Assembly: GCF_000220705.2 (NCBI RefSeq)
Contig: NZ_CP023202.1
Coordinates: 2,976,001 to 3,040,000, forward strand
Length of the DNA stretch: 64,000 bases
Reading direction: 5' to 3'
From: Streptomyces xinghaiensis S187
GTDB lineage: Bacteria > Actinomycetota > Actinomycetes > Streptomycetales > Streptomycetaceae
Part shown: positions 33,267 through 41,617 of the stretch, piece after piece
How positions within the stretch are numbered: the first letter of the stretch is position 1
How the letters are laid out: each line of letters starts with the position of its first letter
The notes under the pieces: generated by a model
What the model saw: only the letters and a program-made list of their open reading frames with translations
What the model was told of the DNA's origin: nothing
The model's database searches: none
Position numbers and translations under genes: made by a program

Positions 33267-34634
33267 CTACTCCGCCTTCTCGGCCTTCTCGGCGGCCTTC
33301 ACCAGCGCGGCCTTGTCGACCGCGCCCGCGTAGACCCCGCCGTCGTCCGTCAGCAGGACGTTGACGAGCCGGGTGCTGAAGACCCGGCCGGTGCCGAAGT
33401 CGCCGCTGACGCGCTCACCGAAGCTGTTGAGCAGCTGCTCCGCCTCGGCGGGAAGCTCCTCCGCGCCGGCGCCGCGCTTCCCGGCCGGGGCCTGGAGCTG
33501 CGCGACGCTCGCCCAGCCCTCACCGATGACGTTCAGCCCGGCGGGACCGTCGCCCCACGTCTCCGCGGAGCCGCGCTTGCCGTCCTCACGGTGCTCGCCG
33601 TTCTTCCGGTGCTCGGCGTGCTTGCCCGCGCGCTCGCTCAGGTCTTCCTCGGTGACCTTCGCGCCCTTCGGCGGCTTGAACGCGAAGGTGTCCGCCGCGG
33701 GCTTGCCGAAGTCCACGGACGTGAAGCCCACGTCGACCGCGGCCTTGCCGCCGCTCTTGGGCGTCAGTGTGAACTTCAGCGGCACGCCGTTCTCCGCGTC
33801 CACCGAGATCCGGACCGCCTCGACCGTGGACTCCCCGGCCTTCGGCGTGATCACGAGCTGGTACGCGTCGCGGCCGGCGACCTGGGCCGTGCCGTCCACC
33901 TCGACCGTGGTCGTCTCGTCGACGGCCTTCAGCGCGTGCTCGGCCAGCTCGCGCGGGGTGGCGTCCGCCATCCCCTCCGGCAGGCCGTGCTCGCCGTGCT
34001 TCCCGTCCTTGCCCTTGCCGTGGTGCTCGGCGTGCAGGTCGGCGTCGTGCTCCGGAAGCGTCGCGTGGTAGGCGGAGTTGCTGCCCGAGTCGTACGCCCA
34101 GAGGTCCTCGCCGTTGCGGATGACGCTGTACTCCGCGGCCTCGTCCATGACCGACAGGCGCTGCTTGGCGGGGCCGTCGGCCGCGACCCGCAGGGTGTGC
34201 GTGCCGGACGCCAGCTCCATCAGCTTCGCCTGCGGATCGGCGGGCGAGCCCTGCTCGTCGCCGCCCTTCCCCTCGCCCGCGTCTCCCCGGCCCCCGGCGG
34301 AGTCGTCACCGTGGCCCGGCCCCATGCCGAAGCCGCCGCCCCCGCCGCTCATCCCGGGCAGCGCGGGGAGGCCCAGGTCGGTGGTGATCTTGACGGTGCC
34401 GGACAGCCGCTCGGTGTCCGACTCGGCCATGCGCTCGATGAGTTCGGCCGCGGTGATCTCCGGCAGATCCGGACTGCCCGAGCTGGCGAGGGCCGGTACG
34501 AGACCGATGCCCGCCACCGCCACTCCCGCCACCGCGACCGGCACCCCCCAGCGCACCAGTCCGCGAGCCGCCGCCGCCGGGGCGCCCTCGCCGTCCCATT
34601 CGTCGGTGACCTGTGTCGGTCGCTTTCCTGGCAT
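33267..34634 (-). CDS. membrane-anchored or secreted LolA-like (DUF2092-type) protein
   Basis: A 455-residue protein with one N-terminal membrane segment or uncleaved signal (about 28-50) and an extracytoplasmic LolA-like beta domain (known family: lipoprotein/lipid binding). Supporting blocks: ITAAELIERMAESDTERLSG, VIRNGEDLWAYDSGSNSAY, VDGTAQVAGRDAYQLVITPK and SVDFGKPAADTFAFKPPKG. Insertions are unusual: a Gly/Asp-rich loop (96-130) and a His/Lys/Gly-rich loop (190-217, HAEHHGKGKDGKHGEHG) that resembles a metal-binding tract, plus a second His/Arg/Glu patch near 345-362. ATG at 34634 (MPGKRPTQ) follows GGAGG. In streptomycetes such proteins often sit with envelope-stress functions; role here is unknown. 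Confidence 0.8.
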   Translation of the reverse strand: MPGKRPTQVTDEWDGEGAPAAAARGLVRWGVPVAVAGVAVAGIGLVPALASSGSPDLPEITAAELIERMAESDTERLSGTVKITTDLGLPALPGMSGGGGGFGMGPGHGDDSAGGRGDAGEGKGGDEQGSPADPQAKLMELASGTHTLRVAADGPAKQRLSVMDEAAEYSVIRNGEDLWAYDSGSNSAYHATLPEHDADLHAEHHGKGKDGKHGEHGLPEGMADATPRELAEHALKAVDETTTVEVDGTAQVAGRDAYQLVITPKAGESTVEAVRISVDAENGVPLKFTLTPKSGGKAAVDVGFTSVDFGKPAADTFAFKPPKGAKVTEEDLSERAGKHAEHRKNGEHREDGKRGSAETWGDGPAGLNVIGEGWASVAQLQAPAGKRGAGAEELPAEAEQLLNSFGERVSGDFGTGRVFSTRLVNVLLTDDGGVYAGAVDKAALVKAAEKAEKAE

Positions 34635-34913
34635 GTGCCCTACCTCCGTGGTCGGCGGCGGTTCGCGTAACACCTTCGGGCCCCGCCGTCCGGGCTTCCC
34701 GGCCGGACGGGGCGCTGCCCACCCGGTCCATTGTCTCCCGAGTCCGCCGCGTTCGTACTCCCATCACATCAAAGAGAACGGGGCGGGGCGTCAGCCGACG
34801 GCAGCAACTTCGCGTAGTCCCAGGGGAGGAGACCGCTCCCCCACCGGTCGCGTTCCGTACCACCGGAGGCGCAGCCACCCGTAGGGGTGACCGGGTCCGC
34901 TCGGACCGGGGCC

Positions 34914-34937
34914 CGGAGTCCGGAGTCCGGAGTCCGG
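34914..34937. repeat. CGGAGTC tandem repeat (3.4 copies)
   Basis: Exact 7-base units at 34914-34920, 34921-34927 and 34928-34934, plus CGG. Non-coding. Confidence 0.85.
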
Positions 34938-34947
34938 GGCCGGGGCC

Positions 34948-34972
34948 CGCCCAGGCGGTGTTCCGCCGGGCG
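34948..34972 (-). terminator. hairpin after the polyprenyl synthase gene
   Basis: CGCCC-A-GGCGG, loop TGTT, CCGCC-GGGCG (34948-34972): ten base pairs with one bulged A, seven bases after the stop. Confidence 0.65.
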
Positions 34973-34979
34973 CGCGGCC

Positions 34980-35990
34980 TCAGCCCGCCCGGTGCACCAC
35001 CGCGTCGCACAGGCTCTCCAGCGCCGCCTTCGCCGGGCCGTCCGGCAGCGGGACGAGGGTGGCGCGGGCCTCCTCGGCGTAGCGCACGGTGTCCTGGCGC
35101 GCCTGCTCCAGGGCGGGGTGCTCGCGCAGCCGCCGCAGGGCCTCGGTCACCACCGCGTCGTCCGTGAGGTCGCCGTCCAGGAGTGCGCACAGCTCGCGGT
35201 CCTCGGGGCGGCCGTGTCTCTCGGCCGCCGCCCGCAGGTGCAGCACCGGCAGGGTGGGGATGCCCTCGCGGAGGTCCGTGCCCGGGGTCTTGCCCGACTC
35301 GCGGCTGTCGCTGGCGATGTCGAGGACGTCGTCCGCCAGCTGGAAGGCGGTACCGAGCCGCTCGCCGTACTGGGTGAGGACGTCCACGACCCGCTCGTCG
35401 GCGCCCGCCATCATGGCGCCGAAGCGGCCGGCGACGGCGATCAGCGAACCGGTCTTGCCGGCGATCACGTCGAGGTAGTGGGCGATCGGGTCGCGCCCGG
35501 CACCGGGGCCGGCGGTCTCCAGGATCTGGCCGGTGACCAGCCGCTCGAACGCCTCGGCCTGGATGCGGACGGCCTCCGGGCCGAGGTCGGCCAGCAGGTG
35601 CGAGGCGCGCGCGAAGAGGAAGTCGCCGGTGAGGACGGCCACCGAGTTGTCCCAGTTGGCGTTGGCGCTGGGCACTCCCCGGCGCACATCGGCCTCGTCC
35701 ATGACGTCGTCGTGGTAGAGCGTGGCGAGATGCGTCAGCTCGACGACGACGGCGGACGGCACGACGCCCGGCGCGTGCGGGTCGCCGAACTGCGCGGCGA
35801 GCGTCACCAGCAGCGGGCGGAACCGCTTGCCCCCGGCGCGGACGAGGTGCTGGGCGGCCTCGGTGATGAACGGCACACCGCTCTTGGTGGCCTCCAGCAG
35901 GCCCTCCTCGACAGCCGCCAACCCGGCCTGGACATCGGCTTCCAGAGCCTGGTCCCGCACGCTCAGCCCGAAGGGCCCGACGACGGTCAC
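34980..35990 (-). CDS. trans-polyprenyl diphosphate synthase
   Basis: A 336-residue isoprenyl synthase. First aspartate-rich motif DDVMD at residues 94-98 (LYHDDVMDEADVRRG) and second at about 220-224 (QLADDVLDIASD), with the substrate Lys/Arg in RAGGKRFRPLL. The residues before the first motif (THLATLYH) are small or moderate, consistent with a long-chain product. In streptomycetes a long-chain synthase supplies the nonaprenyl-type tail of menaquinone (family knowledge); product length here is inferred. ATG at 35990. It would supply the quinone used by both Nuo complexes and SQR. Confidence 0.9.
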   Translation of the reverse strand: MTVVGPFGLSVRDQALEADVQAGLAAVEEGLLEATKSGVPFITEAAQHLVRAGGKRFRPLLVTLAAQFGDPHAPGVVPSAVVVELTHLATLYHDDVMDEADVRRGVPSANANWDNSVAVLTGDFLFARASHLLADLGPEAVRIQAEAFERLVTGQILETAGPGAGRDPIAHYLDVIAGKTGSLIAVAGRFGAMMAGADERVVDVLTQYGERLGTAFQLADDVLDIASDSRESGKTPGTDLREGIPTLPVLHLRAAAERHGRPEDRELCALLDGDLTDDAVVTEALRRLREHPALEQARQDTVRYAEEARATLVPLPDGPAKAALESLCDAVVHRAG

Positions 35991-36215
35991 GAGGGGTTCT
36001 CCTGTCTGCGGACGACCCCGCGGCTCACGTACGACCCGCGGAATGTCGATGTATCGCTGTCACGGCCATCACCATCACGCGCAGCGTATCCGGTCGCCCG
36101 ACGATCACAGCGGGCGCCCGTTCACCGGGAAAGACCACGGAGGACGCCTTCCCGCACCCGCTCCCGGCACTCCGCCGCGCCGGACGGCCCCCGATGTGTT
36201 CTTGGTCACGCCGGA

Positions 36216-36257
36216 CGGGCCCCGCACTCCGCCGCGGTCCGCGGGTCACGGGGCCCG
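36216..36257 (-). terminator. long-loop inverted repeat after the FAD monooxygenase
   Basis: CGGGCCCCG (36216-36224) and CGGGGCCCG (36249-36257) around a 24-base loop with an inner CCGCGG. Eight bases beyond the stop; a moderate terminator candidate. Confidence 0.45.
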
Positions 36258-36264
36258 CCACCCG

Positions 36265-37596
36265 TCACCAGCAGTCGGCGGCCACCGCCTTCGCCAGCCG
36301 CGGCGAGGCGTACTCCGTACCGCAGACGAAGCGCATCACCGGCCCGTACGAGAACGCCGCCGGCAGCCCGGTGAAGTAGAGACCGGGGAGCGAGGAGCGG
36401 TAGCCCGCGCGGAGGGCCGGGGAGCCGCGGTCGGCGGCCAGTCCGGTGCGGAGGCCGGGCCCGAGGAAGTCCATCGCGGCCAGGTCCACGCGGTAGCCGG
36501 TGGCGGCCATGACGTGGTCGGCGGAGAGCTCCGCGCCGGCGCCGTCGAGGCCGGCGACGGCGAGGACCGGGCGGCCGTCCTCGATCCGGACCGCCCGGAT
36601 CGCGCGCACCGGCGTCACGGGGACGCGGCCCTCGAACCGCTCCCGCAGCCACCAGGCGCCGAGCGGGCCGAGCACCCGGCGCACGAGGTGGTGGCGGGCG
36701 CGGGCGGGCAGGAGGCGGTAGGCGTCCGCGTAGTGGCTGACGACGTGGAGGGACCAGGCGCGTCCGAACGGTGAATCGGGGCGGAGCCGGGGCTGCCGCC
36801 AGGGCGGGGAGCCGAAGCCGACGGCGCCCCGGCCGCGGGCGACGACGCGGACCTCGGCCCCCGCCTCCCGCAGCAGCGCCGCGTTCTCCAGCGCCGACTG
36901 CCCGGCGCCGACGACCAGCACCGACCGTCCGGCGAATCGGCTCAGATCCCGGTGGTGGGAGCTGTGCGAGACGGGGCCGGTGGCCGAGGGGCCCCCGGGG
37001 ACGGCGGAGGCCAGCGCCGCGGGCAGCCGGGCCAGCCCGCTGAGGCCGGTGGCGACGACCACGGCCCGGGCGGTGAACTGCTCTCCGGAGTCCAGCTTCA
37101 GCTCATAGCCCCGGCCCCCGGCCCGCCGCTCCACGGAGACCACCCGGACCTGTTCCAGCCGGGGGACCAGCCGCTCCCGGAACCAGTCCCCGTAGGCGGC
37201 GAAGGTCTCCACGGGGACCAGGTCCTCGTCGGTGACGAGCCGGCGGATGCCCGCCGCGTCGCAGTAGTCGGCGAGGGTGTGCCCGGCCTGCGGCGCGTCG
37301 ATGGCGGAGGCGGCCGGGGTGGACTTGAGGAGCATCCCGGCGGGCATGTGCTCACGCCAACTGGCCATCGGGGAACCGAAGACCCGCACCGGAAGGGAGC
37401 GGGCCCGCAGATGGGCGGCGGTCGACAGACCGTAGGGGCCGGCCCCGATGACGGCCACGGGACCGGGGTACGGCGCCGGGGCACCGGGCCGGCCGGACGC
37501 ACCGGACGGAGCACCGGACGAAGCGCCGGACGGACCGTGCGGGCCCGACGGTTCACCGGACGGCGACGGCACGGAGGAGGCTGCGGGACTGGTCAC
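36265..37596 (-). CDS. FAD/NAD(P)-dependent monooxygenase-type oxidoreductase
   Basis: A 443-residue flavin-dependent oxidoreductase resembling N-hydroxylating or Baeyer-Villiger enzymes. A Ser/Gly/Pro-rich leader (1-45) precedes the FAD site VAVIGAGPYGLSTAAHL, then the NADPH site SVLVVGAGQSALENAALLREAG, then the late MAATGYRVDL block typical of this class. FGSPMASWREHMPAGMLLKS matches lysine/ornithine-hydroxylase-like N-terminal blocks. GTG at 37596 follows GGGAGGG with good spacing. It lies 76 bases downstream of an ATP-grasp gene on the same strand, so the two may be cotranscribed. Substrate unknown. Confidence 0.85.
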   Translation of the reverse strand: MTSPAASSVPSPSGEPSGPHGPSGASSGAPSGASGRPGAPAPYPGPVAVIGAGPYGLSTAAHLRARSLPVRVFGSPMASWREHMPAGMLLKSTPAASAIDAPQAGHTLADYCDAAGIRRLVTDEDLVPVETFAAYGDWFRERLVPRLEQVRVVSVERRAGGRGYELKLDSGEQFTARAVVVATGLSGLARLPAALASAVPGGPSATGPVSHSSHHRDLSRFAGRSVLVVGAGQSALENAALLREAGAEVRVVARGRGAVGFGSPPWRQPRLRPDSPFGRAWSLHVVSHYADAYRLLPARARHHLVRRVLGPLGAWWLRERFEGRVPVTPVRAIRAVRIEDGRPVLAVAGLDGAGAELSADHVMAATGYRVDLAAMDFLGPGLRTGLAADRGSPALRAGYRSSLPGLYFTGLPAAFSYGPVMRFVCGTEYASPRLAKAVAADCW

Positions 37597-37672
37597 GGAC
37601 GATTCCCTCCCGGGGACACGACGGGGCTCGGCACCGGCGGAGGACACCGCGGTGCCGCTTGCTGCTGGTACG

Positions 37673-39292
37673 TCATCCGGCTTTCCGCCGGGGTCTGCCG
37701 GCGGCGCGGCGGCCGAGCACCGCCCGGACGGCGGCCGTCCGCAGCTGCCGGACCGCCACGCTCCGGACCGCCGTGCTCCCGGCCGTCGCCGGGCCCCGCG
37801 GCCCGCCGCCAGGGGGACACGGGCTTGTGGCCGCCGGGCTCGCGGCGGTCGGACTCCCCACCGGTGGACCGCCGTCCGGTGCCCCCGCGCCCGCGCCCGC
37901 CCCCGCACCCGCGCCGCCCCGCCGCCGTTCCGCGCGCCGTTCCTCCGCCCGCCGCCGGCTCGCGCGCCGCCGCTGCAGCAGATGCCGGGCGCCGGGCCGG
38001 ACGAAGCGGGCGAGCATGGTGAAGAACGGCCTGAGGTCGTCCCGGGCCAGCCAGGCCAGCTCCGTACCGGCCGGCCGCGCCGGGGCGTGCGGGGTGGTGT
38101 AGCCGCTGCGCCGGTAGGCCAGCAGCGCCGGCAGGTCGATGTTCTCCACCACGAAGCGGTGCCCGGAGCGCTGCGCGGCGCCGGGCACCGGGCGGCCGGT
38201 GAGGTCGAGGTGGAGGGCGCGGACCACGTCGACACCGGCGGCGTTCTCGAAGAGCCGGAACTGGGCGCCCATCCGCGGGTTGAAGTCGAGCAGCTTGTAG
38301 CGGCCGTCCCGGCGGTCGTGCCGCAGATCGAGGTCGACGACGCCGGTGAAGCCGATGCGTTTGACGAAGCGCGCGGCGAGCTCGGCCAGTTCCGGGTTGT
38401 CGACGACGTAGGCGCTGGCGGTCATGCCCGCGTGCGGCGGCCAGGAGCGGACCTTGACGCCGGTGAACAGGGCGAGCGCGTCGCCGCCGGCGTCGAAGTA
38501 GCCGTGGACGATCCAGTCCTCCGCCTCCTCGCGCGGCAGGTACTCCTGGAGCACCACCCCCGGCCGCGGTCCCCAGCCCTCCGCGAGCCGCAGGAGTTCG
38601 GCGGCGCCGGCGATCCGGGTGGTCCCGGCCACCGCCGGGGCGCTGCGGCGGACGAACGCCTCCCGGTTCTTGGCGACGACGGGGAAGCGGGCCGTGGCGG
38701 CGAACTCCTCGACGTCGGCGTACGAGTCGGGGAAGGCGGCGGCGGGCGAGGGCACGCCGTGCTCGGCGCAGAGCTCGTGCAGGCCCTGCTTGCTGGCCAG
38801 CCGGCGCGGCAGCCCCGGTGCGACCCGGGGGAAGAGGAAGCGCTCGGCGAGGGGCCCGGCGTGCTCCGCGATGAGCACCGCCGCCTCCTCGTCGGTGGGC
38901 ACCAGGACCGCCGGGCGGCCGATCTCCCGCCCGACGTCGAGGAGTTGGCCGACCAGCCGCTCCGGTGCCTCCCGGCCGGTCGTGGGGCGGACGAAGGCGC
39001 GCCGCAGGTAGCGGGAGACGGCCGCGGGCGTCCAGCGGTCCTCCGTGAGGGCGTACATCGGCACGCCGAGTCTGCCGAGACTGCGGATGGCGCCCACGCC
39101 GCCGTGGTGCAGTGGGTAGTTCCCGATCTTGACGATCAGCCCGGGCACGGCCCGGTCGGCCCGTAAGGGCATGCTTCGGCTCGCCACTCCCCCGCCCCCC
39201 TCGGCCACAGCGGCCAGCGGCCCCCCGCTGTCCGTGACCCGCCAGGGAACGTACGCCGGAATGTCCAGTTCCAGCAATCCTTTTCCTGACAT
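37673..39292 (-). CDS. ATP-grasp domain carboxylate ligase-type protein
   Basis: A 539-residue protein with an ATP-grasp core at about 155-400. Recognisable parts: SKQGLHELCAEHGVPSPAA (start of ATP-grasp), RFPVVAKNREAF (ATP-binding Lys), VVLQEYLPREEAEDWIVHGY (hinge) and the Mg-binding VDLDLRHDRRDGRYKLLDFNPRMG block (about 310-335). An N-terminal preATP-grasp domain begins near residue 45 (PGLIVKIGNYPLHHGGVGA). Such enzymes join a carboxylate to an amine or thiol through an acyl phosphate. The last ~110 residues are Arg-rich, then Gly/Ala/Pro. ATG at 39292 sits in a less G+C-rich patch; a TTG 5 codons later with AGGA before it is a possible alternative start. Partner flavoenzyme downstream. 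Confidence 0.8.
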   Translation of the reverse strand: MSGKGLLELDIPAYVPWRVTDSGGPLAAVAEGGGGVASRSMPLRADRAVPGLIVKIGNYPLHHGGVGAIRSLGRLGVPMYALTEDRWTPAAVSRYLRRAFVRPTTGREAPERLVGQLLDVGREIGRPAVLVPTDEEAAVLIAEHAGPLAERFLFPRVAPGLPRRLASKQGLHELCAEHGVPSPAAAFPDSYADVEEFAATARFPVVAKNREAFVRRSAPAVAGTTRIAGAAELLRLAEGWGPRPGVVLQEYLPREEAEDWIVHGYFDAGGDALALFTGVKVRSWPPHAGMTASAYVVDNPELAELAARFVKRIGFTGVVDLDLRHDRRDGRYKLLDFNPRMGAQFRLFENAAGVDVVRALHLDLTGRPVPGAAQRSGHRFVVENIDLPALLAYRRSGYTTPHAPARPAGTELAWLARDDLRPFFTMLARFVRPGARHLLQRRRASRRRAEERRAERRRGGAGAGAGAGAGAPDGGPPVGSPTAASPAATSPCPPGGGPRGPATAGSTAVRSVAVRQLRTAAVRAVLGRRAAGRPRRKAG

Positions 39293-39456
39293 TGCACGCT
39301 CTGTGCACCGTTTCCGCTCACATCACAACGGAACTCCTTCGCCCGGGACCACATCGGCCCGGCCCCCGATCGGCCCCCGGGCCCGGCACACCGCGCCCTC
39401 CGCCCCGTAACCTGAGGCCGAGCAGAGCCGGGCGATACGAAGGCGAGGCAGTGTCC

Positions 39457-40680
39457 ATGCCCCAGCAGGATCCGTTCGATCCCCCAAGACCCGCGGCCCA
39501 CGCCGGCAACGGTCTTTACGGTCCGCAGAACCTGCCGTACGGCGTCTTCAGCACCCCCGACGAGCCCGGCCGCAAGCGCATCGGCGTGCGCTACGGCGAC
39601 CGCGTCCTGGACGTGCACACGGCCGCCACCGCCCTCGGCTCCCCGCACGCCGACGTCCTGGCCCACCCCACCCTCAACCCGCTGATGGCCGCCGGACGCC
39701 CCACCTGGCGGGCCGTCCGGGCGAGCGTGGCCACCTGGGTCGGCTACCCCGCCATCGAACCGTTCCTGCACCCGCTCACCGAGGTGACGCTGCACCTCCC
39801 CTTCGAGGTCGCCGACTACGCCGACTTCTACTCCAGCGAGCACCACGCCACCAACGTCGGGCGGATCTTCCGGCCGGACGGAGCCCCGCTCACCCCCAAC
39901 TGGAAGCATCTGCCGATCGGTTACCACGGCCGGGCCGGCACCGTCGTCGTCTCCGGCACCCCGGTCATCCGCCCCAGCGGCCAGCGCCTCGCGGGCGACA
40001 CGCCCGTCTTCGGCCCCACCCAGCGGCTCGACATCGAGGCCGAGGTCGGCTTCGTCGTCGGCGCGCCCTCACGGCTCGGCGAGCGGGTGCCGCTCTCCGC
40101 CTTCCGCGAGCACGTCTTCGGCCTCTGCCTGCTCAACGACTGGTCCGCCCGGGACATCCAGTCCTGGGAGTACCGCCCCCTCGGACCGTTCCTCGGCAAG
40201 TCCTTCGCCACCTCCGTCTCGGCCTGGGTCACCCCCCTCGACGCCCTCGACACGGCCCGCATCCCGCCGCCCCCGCGCGACCCCCGGCCGCTGCCGTACC
40301 TCGACGACACGGCGGCGGCCGAGCCCGGCGGCTTCGACCTCCGCATCACGGTCGCCGTCAACGGCCACACCGTCGCGGAACCGCCGTTCTCCGCCATGTA
40401 CTGGACGGCGGCCCAGCAGCTCGCCCATCTGACCTCGGGCGGCGCCTCCCTGCGCACCGGGGACCTCTTCGCCTCCGGCACGGTCAGCGGCCCGGAGCCG
40501 CACCAGCGCGGCTGCCTGCTGGAGCTCACCTGGAACGGCCGCGACCCGCTCGACCTGCCCGGCGGCAAGCGCACCTACCTGGAGGACGGCGACGAGGTCG
40601 CCCTCACCGCCTGGGCCCCCGGCCCGGAGGGCACCCGCCTCGGCCTCGGCGAGGTCACCGGCCGGATCGTGCCGGCCTGA
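39457..40680 (+). CDS. fahA: fumarylacetoacetase
   Basis: A 407-residue fumarylacetoacetate hydrolase (last step of tyrosine breakdown: fumarylacetoacetate to fumarate and acetoacetate). The N-terminal SH3-like domain reads GLYGPQNLPYGVFSTPDEPG; the catalytic domain has DYADFYSSEHHATNVGRIF (Asp metal ligand and His), LPIGYHGRAGTVVVSGTP, RLDIEAEVGFVVG (Glu ligands), LLNDWSARDIQSWEY and the LGPFLGKSF loop. Length and motifs match the full-length type. ATG at 39457 has AGGCGAGG eight bases upstream; a GTG two codons earlier is too close to that site. Single gene, divergent from the ATP-grasp gene (164-base gap). Confidence 0.95.
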   Translation: MPQQDPFDPPRPAAHAGNGLYGPQNLPYGVFSTPDEPGRKRIGVRYGDRVLDVHTAATALGSPHADVLAHPTLNPLMAAGRPTWRAVRASVATWVGYPAIEPFLHPLTEVTLHLPFEVADYADFYSSEHHATNVGRIFRPDGAPLTPNWKHLPIGYHGRAGTVVVSGTPVIRPSGQRLAGDTPVFGPTQRLDIEAEVGFVVGAPSRLGERVPLSAFREHVFGLCLLNDWSARDIQSWEYRPLGPFLGKSFATSVSAWVTPLDALDTARIPPPPRDPRPLPYLDDTAAAEPGGFDLRITVAVNGHTVAEPPFSAMYWTAAQQLAHLTSGGASLRTGDLFASGTVSGPEPHQRGCLLELTWNGRDPLDLPGGKRTYLEDGDEVALTAWAPGPEGTRLGLGEVTGRIVPA

Positions 40681-40723
40681 CGCCCGCGGCCCCGTCCGCC
40701 CAGGCCCCGGAAGCCGGCGGGGC

Positions 40724-40750
40724 CTCCGCCGCGGACGGTCCACGGCGGAG
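40724..40750. terminator. hairpin between convergent fahA and the PIN-domain gene
   Basis: CTCCGCCG (40724-40731) pairs with CGGCGGAG (40743-40750); a short inner stem continues it. It may serve both directions. Confidence 0.6.
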
Positions 40751-40753
40751 CGG

Positions 40754-41146
40754 TCAGACCGCCAGGACCGGATGCTTGAAGGCGTCCAGCGCCTCCAGCA
40801 GACTCCGGATGTCGCCCTCGTCACCGGTCACGACGGGAGCCCGGTGAGCGACAGCGGTCGCCGCGACGATCGCGTCGACAGCGTCGTCCGTGCCGGTCTC
40901 CCGCAGGGCCCGCGCCGCCAGATCGGCTATGTTCCGGTCGGCCCGGTGCAGCTCCGCGGCTTTCAGCACGACGTGCAGGCCGTGCTGCCGGGGATCGGCC
41001 CGGTACACCTGCACATACACCGGGACGGGGACGAGGAGTGTCCGCCGCGCCGCGACGAGTGTCTGGTGCAGGAGGCAGAAGCGCCCCTGCTTCCGCTGCG
41101 CCGCCACCAGTGCTCCGGCGTCGTACACCACGAACTGCCCGGCCAC
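40754..41146 (-). CDS. PIN-domain toxin, VapC-like
   Basis: A 130-residue PIN-domain protein. It starts MAGQFVVYDAGALVAA (first catalytic Asp), contains PVYVQVYRADPRQHG (the position usually Glu is Gln, as in one actinobacterial subgroup), GTDDAVDAIVAATAVAHRAP and VVTGDEGDIRSLLEAL (late Asp pair). VapC toxins are RNases. GTG at 41146 shares one base with the antitoxin stop (TAGTG), showing translational coupling. Activity is inferred from the fold and pairing. Confidence 0.82.
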   Translation of the reverse strand: MAGQFVVYDAGALVAAQRKQGRFCLLHQTLVAARRTLLVPVPVYVQVYRADPRQHGLHVVLKAAELHRADRNIADLAARALRETGTDDAVDAIVAATAVAHRAPVVTGDEGDIRSLLEALDAFKHPVLAV

Positions 41147-41427
41147 TAAGAGGCCCGCCCCAGCTGTTCCTCGTCCTGCCTGCGGTCGAACTCCTCCACC
41201 TCGTCCAGAAACGCCGCGACGTCGCTCTTGTCCCGGTCGGACAGCGGACCGTGCTCGGCGATGGACTCCGCCAGCAGCCGCTGAGCTTCGGCGAGGTTGC
41301 GGGCGGCGTCGAGATCCCGTCTGGCGGCCTCGGTCAGTATGGCCGAGATGCTGGTGTTCTCCTCCCTGGCCCGCGCCCGCAGCTCGCGCTCCAGATCGGC
41401 CGGGACACTGATGGACAGCTTGCCCAT
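41146..41427 (-). CDS. ribbon-helix-helix antitoxin of a VapBC-like pair
   Basis: A 93-residue protein with an N-terminal ribbon-helix-helix DNA-binding region (GKLSISVPADLERELRARAR, then SISAILTEAARRDLDAARN) and an acidic C-terminal half expected to bind the toxin. Antitoxins of this kind repress their own operon. ATG at 41427 follows GGAGGAG by five bases; an ATG five codons earlier lacks a ribosome site. Directly upstream of the PIN gene, downstream of the nuoN terminator. Confidence 0.82.
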   Translation of the reverse strand: MGKLSISVPADLERELRARAREENTSISAILTEAARRDLDAARNLAEAQRLLAESIAEHGPLSDRDKSDVAAFLDEVEEFDRRQDEEQLGRAS

Positions 41428-41528
41428 GACGCACTCCTCCACCCGCCGGATACCACCGCCATACTACCTGCACAGAGCGGTTTCCGAAGCGTTGAATCCG
41501 AGCCCGGCCGCGGCCGGCCCGGACATGC

Positions 41529-41570
41529 CGGTGGGCCGCCGCCCCCTGCTTCGGGGACGGCGGCCCACCG
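41529..41570 (-). terminator. terminator of the main nuo operon
   Basis: GGTGGGCCGCCG (41530-41541) pairs with CGGCGGCCCACC (41558-41569), with an inner CCCC/GGGG stem. It lies 48 bases past the nuoN stop. Confidence 0.78.
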
Positions 41571-41617
41571 CCGCGCCGGGTGCGCGGCTCCGGCGAACCG
41601 CGCCGTGCCGTGGTGCG

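Larger units (their letters stand above)
34635..34979. other. gene-free stretch before the LolA-like gene
   Basis: 345 bases that hold the LolA-like gene's promoter region (an A+T-richer patch at 34745-34785) and, at the right, the end of the polyprenyl synthase transcript. No gene is supported. Confidence 0.5.
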
